Below, one piece after another: positions 25,501-37,500 of a stretch of DNA of 64,000 bases. The stretch spans positions 105,111,319-105,175,318 of the forward strand of contig CP136066.1 in the NCBI GenBank assembly GCA_032622095.1, in the 5' to 3' direction. The notes beneath the pieces were generated by a model that worked only from the letters and a program-made list of their open reading frames with translations, was not told the origin of the DNA and searched no databases. The DNA comes from Siphonodentalium dalli. Its lineage: Eukaryota > Mollusca > Scaphopoda > Gadilida > Siphonodentaliidae. Positions within the stretch are counted from its first letter, which is position 1. The number at the start of each line of letters is the position of its first letter. Position numbers and translations under genes: made by a program.

Positions 25501-28500
25501 GCTGCCCCGATAAGGTAAAAGATAAAGAGCGTTTGAGTCGTTATTTGTTCCTATAAGGTAAAAGGTAAAGAGCGCTTGTGTCGATTTTGTTCAGTACTGT
25601 GGATATGTCATAATGGTAATAGGCATGGTTGTGCATAGTCCGGACCCAACCCATGTTAACCGGAGAGCCGACATACATACTCATGGCAATTGATGCAGAA
25701 ATGCTGATGCCTACAACATACATAGAGAGGGGCACACATTCACAGTAATATATTAAGATATACATGTAGGATAGATTCCTTTTGAATGTATAATATTTAA
25801 CCCTTTCAGTGCAAAGTCCGATTTTTGTATCAACCCATATTTGGGTTGATACAAAAATCAGACTTGGCACTGAAAGGGTTAAGACACACTGAGGCTCACC
25901 AAAAACTCGTCCAGGTGTTCCAGACACGACATGCTGTCCGTAATCAAGCTTCCTCATATCCTCTCCAATGTTCGTTCCTCCAATACATTGATGACATTGA
26001 ACATTCATGTAATCTCCTAGAGCAAGAATGACCTGAAAAGGATCAAAGAAAGCAACCCTTCAAGGCTTGAAATTGACATTTTCTTCTATGGCATTGCTTT
26101 AGAATTGATTGAAATTCTAAATTGGCATCACCTTTTGCCGTTGCTAATATCGAGGGTTGAGAAAGCCTTGTGAAATTTAGTAATTGGACAAGAATATTTA
26201 CAAATACCTCAAATTTATGATGGTCACCCATCTAGACTGAAATCAGGCTTAAAATGCTTAAACGGACATGGTTTGTTCGAACATGACTCTGGTCTGACAT
26301 TAGAAAATAATTTTTTCTCCAAATTATTTTCTATGAACCCGGACAGAAAATGTTCGAACAAACCATGTCCGTTTAAGCTTTTAAGCTCGATATTTTTAGA
26401 ATTTAAAAAAAATTTCATTTTAATTGGAAGTCTATGTTTTAGAGAGCTTTTAAGTGAAATATGTGCAACACCAAGGCATTCCTATTGAGTGTTTTTTGGT
26501 ATTAATAATTGAAACGTGCAATGCAAAGAAGTTTTGTAGAATTATTATTATTGTTGTAAGTGCTGCTCAGAAAAGTTAGTGCAAACTTAACTGAAATTCA
26601 TTTGATTGATTGATTGGGGTTTAATGTCCCTTTTAGCAACTAATGCCATATCACGACATTGCCAGTTTTAGTGGTGGAGGAAATCCGCACACTTTAGTAC
26701 GTCAGGGACCGACCTAGCCAGTCGCCAACGCGCAATTGGCGCGTACATTTGTTGTCCCGGCGCGTAAAAGTTTATGACAGGTGAGTAGTCTGGCGCGCAT
26801 GTAGTTTGACTTTCGTAGTTGACAACCAATGCCCATGGCATTGTACATGTGTAAAACGCTAAACAAAGCAAAGAAACCACGTCCAGTTTGACCCAACTAC
26901 AAGGCTAATGCGATACCAGCAAAAACACAGCAAATGGGTCACTCAAGTCGGTGCCATTTGGTTTGATTGTCCAGAAATTTGATATTTGGCGGCATGCACT
27001 CAATGGGATGTAACTCTAAACTAACTAAGCACATACTATGGCTGCGTAAACCCAAGTTCCGTTTCCGTGTTGGTGATGTTCCGTGTTTTGTATACGCAAT
27101 AACAGAACGCGAATCGAGCGGACCTCAAATATTATTAAATACTATCAGTACGTACTTTCTTCTAATTCACTGATGTTACCTGATATTACTGAATATATTT
27201 AGGCGACATAATTATCCGAGATCACCATTTTATAGTGTACAAATATATATTTAAACTTTGTATTGCCTTGTTCAATGGTAAACAAAACGGGATCCATTAA
27301 TAGTACCCGAAAATAATTTATTCCCAATGATTCCGTGATTTTAATTTTAGAGTCACTCGAATCTGACTATCAAAAGTTTGAACTCCTTCGTATTGGTGAA
27401 GATTGAGGGTCCAGATACTGAATGCTTCCAGTTTGATAAGGCATTTGATAAGTGGGTACATACAAAGAACAGGAAAGCATTGCTACGAAAATCTATCAAA
27501 GAACACAAACCAGTAAATGTTCAGTTTACCACTCTAATAATCAATCAGACTTTATTTGTGTTGTTGTTTGAAGTTATGTATTAAATGATTTCAGAGTTTA
27601 TGTTTGTTTTGAATCATTAAAGATCAAATGCTGAAATTCCGGCTCTCAAATGTGAAATCTGGCTCCCAATTTTGCTATATAGGCTTGTAAACTGGCTCCT
27701 GAAATCTTTTAGCTAGGTCGGTCCCTGGTACGGCTTATCTATCAGTGATTTCAGTAGCTGATAAACTCGTTGACCATGTGCGGCAAACCACCGGCCATCG
27801 TCAAGTAACTGGCAACTCCACCAGATAACTATATTTAGTTACAAAGTCAAGCATGGAAACTTGTGGATTTGAACCCTCATCGCCAGCACTGGAGGGCGAG
27901 ACGGCTTGGAGTTGTACCCCTAACTGACTGAGCCACCAAGGCGGCAAGGCCCCTGAAATTCAATTTATAAAGCATACCTTCTGTATTTGACCTGCCAATT
28001 CTCTGGTGGGTGAGAGAATGAGGGCCTGTGTTTCTCTGATCTGGGTGTCAAGACACTGTAGGATTGCGATGGAAAATGTCGCTGTTTTACCAGTTCCGGA
28101 CTGAGCTCTGAAAAAAAGTCAAATAATGTCGGACTGTTCCTGACTGAGTTATGAAGCCCAGGGCTAAAAATGTACAGCTGTCTACACTGTTTTGGGGGGG
28201 GCAAGAACTTAGATTCTTGAGGTCCTGTCACATACTGAGTATGACAGGTGAGGTTAGGCTGCATGATTCTGTTTGGAAGCAGAATAATACCGGTATTTAC
28301 TTACCGGTATGTCAGATTGAAACACTTAATCTGAGTTTGATATTCCAATATAAATTTTCTGGGAGACCACATGCATATCTAAAATTCTAAATGAGAAGGA
28401 AATATATTACTAAATTACAAGATTTGATGAATATGTATCTAATTTTTTTTAATTCACTATACAGTTATACTGGTACTGGTTGTAGTGTTAAACATTCATA

Positions 28501-31500
28501 AACCAGTCAGAAAGAAATCATCTGATCCGACCCCATATTATGATCCCACATACATATAAGGCAGTACAGATTTCATACAAACTACAAAGGGCCATAAATC
28601 TTAAAAGAAAATACTGGTAGATACTCGACAGGCTAAAAAACCTGTTGAAGATACAATTCCTCAATGGTGGTTCTTAACTTCTTAAGAATACCAAAACTAG
28701 AGATGGGACAAAGGATACCATCCATGGAGACCAGACGGACGGACAGACAATCTTCTTTAAAAAAAACTATTGAGAAGAACTGCAAATAAAATTGCCCAAT
28801 CGGCCTGCGCCAAGTTAAAAAAAAAATTACTGGAAAATGTATGAATACAAGCTCAGACAAAATTAGGGCAGGGGCACAGGTTCCCATGGTACTAAATATC
28901 TGTGCCAAGTCTCAAGACAATTGACATAAAAATGTAGGAATACAAACTTATACCTCAAGGAGAAAATGTTCTAAGTCGAAATAGGGGGATAACTCCAACC
29001 AAAGAAATTGGACATACCTCATGTATGTAATCCCATAGAGCCCCCTTTAAAGCAACATTCAATAGAAAGAAAGTAAAATGTAATCATCATTGAATCAAAG
29101 CTAGCAATTATCTGTGCAGATACCTCAATGGCAGACATGACACATGTGATCCAGTATACTCAATATTCTATGGATAATAAAAAAAAGTAGTTTCACCTAA
29201 CCCGACTGACATTCCAAAAACCAAATATTATTGTCCTTCCAACAAAAATATATTTAGTCGCCCTTTGACCAAAAGAACAATGGCGGCTAGAAACTGGTTT
29301 ATATTAACTTCTGGTTTGCATAAAACATGTCAACGCTGATGAAAAACGCAGCCAATTTGTATTTTATCCAATTTTGTCAGGATAGAAATGACTTGAAAAT
29401 GAAGGAAGATATTTTAATTAAACCGACATCACAATAGTGGGGTTTAAACTCTTATTAACTGGGGGACCTAAATAGTTATTTTTTTTAAATCTACCTACCG
29501 ACAAAACTCTCTTTTTGGGCTCCGTTTAGCCTAAGGGAAACAAACCTATATTTCTTTTAGGCCTTAGAGAGTAGGGGAATAATAAATGTGTAGCAATCTA
29601 TTAATATCTGACTGAATATCCATGCATAAACATAGGAATTTCGGAAATTACTTACTGAGCTATGACATCCCTTCCTTTCACAATTGGTCTAACGGCTCTC
29701 TGTTGTATAGCTGAAGGTTTCTCAAATCCTAGAAGATAAATAGCTTCAGTGATTACGCCACTTGTTAAGAAAATTCATTGACAATAAAAATTATTCGGAA
29801 AATTCCAATGCAGATAGCTCTGTTCGAAAAGTGATCAAATCAACAATGAACAGAACATTGCTCCCGAAAACTGGCAAGTAGAAGTTACTCTACTTCATCT
29901 GGAGAAACTGGAAAGCCTCATCATTGATTCCAAATTCAGAATTTACTGATAAAAATATCAGTGTTTCCTCAATAATTACCTTGGAAGGGTGACAAATTTA
30001 CGGTAGGTAGGAAAATTTAGTATGCTGTATTTTTTAGAAATATTTTTCAGTGGCTGAAAGATAGAACTAAACTCCCTTGACCCGATGTGATATGGTATCT
30101 ATATATATTTCCAAGACTGCGTAGTGAAAATGCATCAAGATAGAATATTAAGATAAATGTTCCAGGCCTCAAAGAACTGATAATTTTCATATCCTCCCAA
30201 AAATTCATCTCCTTATCTGCATTGTATTTTGGTTGTCCACATCAATGAAAGTGTATTAATTCATACTGTCTAAAGTCCAAGAAAAAAATATGTGATAAGG
30301 GTTTTCCCTACCGACCCTAGTTGAAACTCCCTACTCGGGCCCATTATTGGTTAAATAATGGAATCGTTTCCGTAAATAGCCAACGATTCGCCATAAGTTC
30401 AGATGCATCCATGTTCCAGAGGGAACATACTAGAAGGTTCCAATGGTCTGGTAGCTATAGACCTGCTTTCAGTTTCACAGCACAAGACAGCATTGTTAAT
30501 GATGTATGGCGTTATTGTTGGAGACTTTTGTATCAAATCTACACATTTTGCAAGTGACTTGTGATTTTTAGTGGAAAATTAATAAACATAGGGTCCCAAA
30601 TAAGCACCATACTAGTAAGGGGTGGGATTTTTTCTTGAAAATAAAGAAACGTACCTGGACATTTATTTGCAGGTACGTTTATTTGGATCCTGTTCGTTAG
30701 TCTGTTTTAAATTTTATTTTCATTTTCAGAGTTACTAAGGTCAGGAGAAAATATACATGTATGTGTCATGAATTTACAGGTATATGAATTGCATGTTATA
30801 ACTGCTTCAATTTTAGAATGATTTCAATCTTGGTGAAAATTTTGCGGCACTGCCATCGCAAATTCGCAGGGCTACTGAACACATTCTCAAAATAAGTGTC
30901 CCCTTTAAAAGCGGTCCTCAGCCTTTAACGCAGTCGTAACGTCAACGCAATGCGGTCATCGCGTTGATAACGCGTTGTGTGTACGTTAGGACGGCATTGA
31001 AGTTTAACGCGGACTACGTTGAAGTTTAATGCGTTGCTCGGGAGTCAAGGAGATCGCGTAATGTCAGCGCTGAATTGCGTTATCCTATTTTGTAGTATCT
31101 TTTAATTTTGATTTATTTACATTCACATTTGAATAATTCCGGGTTATTTTCCAACTCCTGGTCTCCGTTCGGACTCCATTCAAAATGATGTTGGAAAAAT
31201 ATCAAAGATGACACAATAAATAAGCCCTTTAAGGGAAATAAGTCGTCCTGTTCCCGGTTGGTAATATTATTAGCATTGGAATGCCCCGACATGACCCAGA
31301 ATCAACAACATATTAGCATCACTACCCTAATTAAATGTCTGACACACTATCAAAGGAAGACAAACCAGTGCATTGTTAGGAAGAAATTTGGAATGTCAAT
31401 CTACTTAAGAGTTACCCATGTGTGCGCAGTATGCAACAGAGAATGAACATTTCAAACCAACACTCCAAATTGGACATACTGTCAATCAATACAGAAGACA

Positions 31501-34500
31501 AGCTGGTAGGAGGAGTCATCTTTATCAAATTGCTACACTGAATTTAATATCTTGCCCCAGAAATCTGTGGATGCAGAACAGCCTTTGACCTAAATTTAAT
31601 AATAACTCCAAAAGACAAGAAAATGTCGCAACGCGTGATCAAATAGAGGATCACGATGGGGAAATTATGGTTTTTCATGCAAAGTCAACAAGGCACCGAT
31701 CTCTGAATAATATTTTACGAACTTTATGCATGTATATACTTATGCTGACGGAAGACAAATTAAAGTTAGAATAATCAAGTCCTGGTATTCTTCAGCATAA
31801 ACAACAAATCGCAATAATTTTATATATATTGTTGGTTTATTTAATAATTAATATGTAGCCTTATGTGTAATATTTTAATTGACGTCTATTTTTGTGTGTG
31901 TGAAAACTATTGACAATTATCAGTTCATACATTGTATGTAATCTTCCTTTCCGCATATTTCATGTAGCCTTTGACTCCGTGACAATGAACACGTGCTAGT
32001 CGATGTCAGGATAGGAGTCGGAAACATTATGAACGCACTAGCTTAATCATAGATAATATAAAATGTTTGACAAGATAAGGCAAATAAAATAACATGTGTT
32101 TCCGATTTGTTGACATAAAAACTGCAGGTAGATATAGGTACACATGTCAGAATTTTCACAGATGTATACTGCCAGCATAAAGTGTGCTGATTTTATAACA
32201 TAACTACTGGTATCTGAGAATTGTTCTTGTAACGGAAATGTGATTTTATTATCATATAATTTGGCAGAAATACAAATTGTACACAAAACATGTAAACACG
32301 TTGAATATACATTGGAACTGAAAGTGAAAATGAAAGTAAGTTTCTGGGATCTTACATATGAGGTAGCTCTGATTGATTACGCAATGTTGCAGAAAATATA
32401 TAGGTCCCGAATAAATCACTGTTTACATTTAATTGTTTTATAATCACAATGATATTTGTTCGTGAATAAAACAATGCAAATGTTTTAAATATTGACGTAT
32501 ATTTACGGACGCATACATGTGTATGTATAGCTCAAAAATCAAGAAGTACAATGTATCTAGAGCACATGGTCGCCTTTTCTGGGAATTCTTAGTATGCTGT
32601 ACCTAAGCTACTTGACCGAATTGAAATTACAGGAGGACCTCAACCAAATGAGGATGATCTGACTCAGAAATAAAATTAAACTATGGCCATGCAGTTTCTA
32701 AATAAACAGGTCTGGCTCATGTGCAGATCTGACTATATAAAAATCGAGCTAAATCAGTTTATCATCAGATTTTGTAAGTACAAAGATCATAATTATTTCT
32801 GTCACCTAATGTTTGATTTCAATATTTCCCAGGAGGAATAATTTTTTATACCAATGAAAGTGTCAATGACACTGTAGCTCAACTTGGAAAGGGAATAATT
32901 TAATGTATTACAGTCAATGGAGCAATTAGGAATGTGGAAATTTGAATGTCTAATACTAGTTTATAGACATGAAGAGAAAAGTAAAATCCAAGATGGCCAC
33001 TGGCGGCTGTCCGAATGACCCCAAAATGACTCGTTCCCATCTACATTCCAATTTCAACAGCCATGACAAATTTTATGATGATCAGACTAAAGGTACGACC
33101 TGTAGCCCGTGCTAAAGGATTTAGTCATACAAAGAGTAAAATCCAAGATGGCTGCTGGCAGCCATCTTTTTTGGCCGAATGACCCCAAGATGACTCGTTC
33201 CCATCTACATGTCATTATTAACATTCTTGACAAATTTTATGATGATCAGACTAAAAGTAGGACCTGTAGCCCGTGCTAAAGAATTTAGTCATACAAAGAG
33301 TAAAATCCAAGATGGCTGCTGGCGGCCATGTTTTTGGGCCGAATGACCCCAAAATTACCTGTTCCCATCTACATGTCAATATTAACATCCATGACAAATT
33401 TTATGATGATCAGACTAAAGGTACGACCTGTAGCCCGTGCTAAAGAATTTAGTCATACAAAGAGTAAAATCTAAGATGGCTGCCGGTGGCCATGTTTTTT
33501 GGTCGAATGACCCCAAAATTACTCGTTCCCATCTACATATCAATGTTAACATCCAGGACAAATTTCATGATGATCAGACAAACAGTACGACCTGTGGCCC
33601 GTGCTAATGGATTAAATTTTGAAATCAAAGATGGCCACTGACGGCCATGTTTTTTGTCCGTATGACCCCAAAATGACTCGTTCCCATCTACATTCCAATT
33701 TCAACAGCGATGACAAATTTCATGATGATCAGACTAAAGGTACGACCTGTAGCCCGCGCTAAAGGATTTAGTCATACAAAGAGTAAAATCCAAGATGGCT
33801 GCTGGCGGCCATGTTTTTTGCCCGAATGACCCAAAAATGACTCGTTCCCATCTGCATGTCATTGTTAACATCCATGACAAATTTTATGATGATCAGACCA
33901 AATGTACAACCTGTAGCCCGTGTCAAATGATTTTGTCATGCAAAGAGTAAAATCTAAGATGGCTGCCGGTGGCCACGTTTTTTGGCCGAATGACCCCAAA
34001 ATTACTCGTTCCCATCTACATGTCAATATTAACATCCATGACAAATTTCATGACAATAAGACAAACAGTACGGCCCGTAGCCCGTGCTAATGGATTGAAT
34101 TTTGAAATCCATGATGGCCACTGGCAGCCATGTTTTTTTTACAAATGACCCCAAAATGACTCGTTCCCATCTACATGTCAATGTCAACATCCATGACAAA
34201 TTTCATAATAATCGGATCAAAGGTACGAACTGTAGCCCGTGCTAAAGGAAATTGTTGACGAATCACGCACACACGCACGACGGATACCAAGCCATGGCAA
34301 TAGCTCAAACTTTACAAAGTAAAGTTGAGCTAAAAATTAGAGATGGGCGGTTAACCGTGGAATCAGTTCGGTTTCGGTTGTCGGGAAAAACCGGAAATGA
34401 CAACCGTGGTAAGTTGGGAAAACCCGTGGTTTCGGTTGTCACAACTTCCTGTAATCATGGCAGAACACGACGAACAAACGAGTCCTGTGTGGAAATATTT

Positions 34501-37500
34501 TTCAAAGAAAGATAAGAAATCTAAGTGTGCCGCCTGTAATATATGCAGAAAGGAGTTCGCATGGTGAAATCGCGCGACGAATTAATTACGTTGCTTCCGT
34601 GTACACCTATTTTCGCCGTAGTAAACACAACACAACTTCACAAGTCAGTTTATTTCTGAGATTTTCTCATGTTATTTTAATCATTAAGGCCGTACAAATA
34701 CTCTGAAATGTGAATTTGATAACGAGGATACGATATCAAAAGGTATCAATGATTGTTACCCGCATTCCCTATTAGTTTTTATCACTTTTTGGATGTTAAA
34801 TCGTCAAATATATTTGTGCGCCGTTGATTAAAAATGTTATGCCGGAATCGGAGCCGGAATGAATTATACCGTTTGTCGGTAAACTGTTGAGAAATAGCAC
34901 TCATTCAGGTGACTTGTATTGGATGCATGTATACTGTATAGTATGTACAATATTATGTTCCTAAATATGGTAATAGGCATATTAGTCCAGTGCATTTATG
35001 AGAAAAAAATGCCACACCCGGAACTAATTGCAACAGAATTTTTTTTTGCTGGAATAAGTACATAAACCCTCCATAAACAACATACTAAACATCGGCAAAA
35101 ATCGGAAAAAGGGAAATTGGTGAATTTCGTGAAATAAATTAGGGGAAATTTGGTCAAATCATCAATTTATGGATTTTCATGGATGCATATAAGAACAATC
35201 AAATTCACAAATCCTACAAATGGTATGTGTATTGTGTCGACCTCAATTTCCTGAACCCAGTACTGAAAACCAGTCCCAGATTCATTACGAATTTTTCGAG
35301 TTGTGTGCCTTCAAAAACGCGAGTTTACCTGATTTCGGCCCATTTTCGGGGCCTCAATTTCAAAGAATGAGCCAAAATGCCTTATTTGTGATTAATTATT
35401 AAAAAAACTAGAGCAAACTGAAGGGATTTTTCAGTGGTATAGTAATTTCCTCACTAGATTAAACACAAAATATGATTAATATGTGTATCTATAATTAAGA
35501 AGAAGATTATATTCTCAAACAAAATGTGTGTTCCATTGTATGGACCTGGCCAATTTTGCCTCTGACACTGAACGTGTGTGATGAAATGCAATATTTGAGG
35601 TCATGTAACTCAATAATATAATACCCATATGCCATGCTTTTCTTATAACCTTTTATGTATGTTGGATTGAACAAAATGTAAAGGTATTAACAGGACATTA
35701 TTTAAGAAAATCAACTTATGGCCCTTTGAATACTTAGTTTTAGCTTGTTTCCAAAGATGCCAGTTTGAGGCATTTTTGTCCAATCTAAAAGGTTTTGGGC
35801 CATAAAAACAAAAAACAATGGGTGTTTTAATGTGTAAAATTATTTGAACTTTCCTCCCACAACAATTTAGTGATAAAAAATTAGCCTTACATTGGTTATG
35901 CCATAGTATTTCACTTGATTTCTTTCATTTTTCAGGAAACTGACTCCAAATTTTAACGTTGGTATAGGGGTAGGAAAAATCACAAAATGCAATCTTATCA
36001 CCAAATTACAGCCATTTCAGACACAATGTTGTTTTCTTCCAGTTTGTGTACATTCCTGTTGCATTATAAAACTGCTTAATACATTATCGGACTTTGATTT
36101 AGAATTTTATGGTTATGTTGTATAAAACAATCTCAAAATAGCCAATTTGACATTTCACTGCCAATATATTATATAAAAAATATTATAGCTCTGTCAATAA
36201 ACATAAAAAAAGGAAATATGAACCTATGTATGAAAGAACAATGTAAGCAGAAACTGTTAATATAAAGTTTTCTGCTTCAAGATGCATAATTTTGAAGATT
36301 TTGTTGATATGCTTTCCCCTACCCCATTTTTCTGCCGTTCAAATTTGGAGTATGTTTCCACAATGATGAGTGAAATCCAGTGAAATTCATTGGTATAGCC
36401 ATTGAAATGCTATTTTCTCAACAAAAAAATTATTTAAGAGGACAGATCACATAATTTTACACAATAAACTTTCGTTAATTTTTCTGAATATGCCTAAAAT
36501 CCTTTTAAAATTGACAAAAACGTCCCACAATTGCATTTTCGGAAAAGAGGCTAGACTAAGAGTTCATAGGACCATAATTTTATTTTCTTCACCAATGTAT
36601 TTGGAAATTCCTTCACAATTTGTTCAATGTAGTATTCTCAAAATGTTATGAGAAAAGCAGAGCATATGGATATTAATTTATTGAGTTACATGACCTCAAA
36701 TATGGCATTTCATCACACGAGTTATGTGTCAAGGCAAATTTGGCTAAGTCCATACAATGGAACACACATTTTGTTTGAGAATATTTTATTCTCCTTATTC
36801 ATAGATGCACATATTAATCATATTTTGTGTTTTATCTAGTGAGGAAATTACTAAAACAGTGTAAAAGTAATTAATTTTGCTCTAGTTTTTTAAATAATTA
36901 ACCATATAATACGGCATTTGGCTCATTCTGCGAAATTAAGGCTCCGAAATCAGGTAAACTCGCGTTTTTGAAGGCACACAACTCGAAAAATACTTAAGGA
37001 ATCTGGGAATGGTTTCCAGTTCTGGATTCAGGAAAATGTGGTCGACAAAATAGGCATGATATTTGTAGGACTTGTAAATTTGAATTTTTTATATACATTC
37101 ATGAAAACCCATAAATTGATGATTTGACCAAATTTTCTCAATTTTTTTTCACGAAATTCACTAATTTCCCTTTTTCCGATTTTTAGTATGTTGTTTATGG
37201 AGGGTATATGTACCAATTCCAGCAAAAAAAAATTCTGTTGCAATTAGTTCTGGGTAAAACCATAAATGCACTGGACTATATAGCCAGATAATGTGATTGA
37301 GAGATTCTAGTCATGTTTTATTTTCATTTTGTTGTTTATTTCCAATTTTATTTTTCAAATCATAACTATACACATATATCTAGTCACACACATTAGTTTT
37401 ATGCCAATATAAATGATCATTATATTATTTCACACTTATGATCATATGATGCTGAATTGCAGTCATACACAATACACAGACTCACTTGCATTCTAGCACT

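Larger units (their letters stand above)
26601..27952 (-). mobile_element. tRNA-derived SINE (about 321 bp) split by a later insertion
   Basis: On the minus strand it starts GGCCTTGCCGCCTTGGTGGC with A-box TGGCTCAGTCAG (27925-27936) and B-box GGTTCAAATCC (27865-27875). It ends in a (CAAT)n tail. CTGAAATTCA is the target duplication (26591-26600 and 27953-27962). A 1025-bp DNA element at 26703-27727 interrupts it. The head lies 25 bp inside intron 3 from the exon 3 donor. Confidence 0.88.

Noticed and set aside
27865..27936. Functional tRNA gene
   Set aside because: A and B boxes are present, but the sequence cannot be fitted to a full cloverleaf. It continues into a (CAAT)n-tailed SINE with a target duplication.
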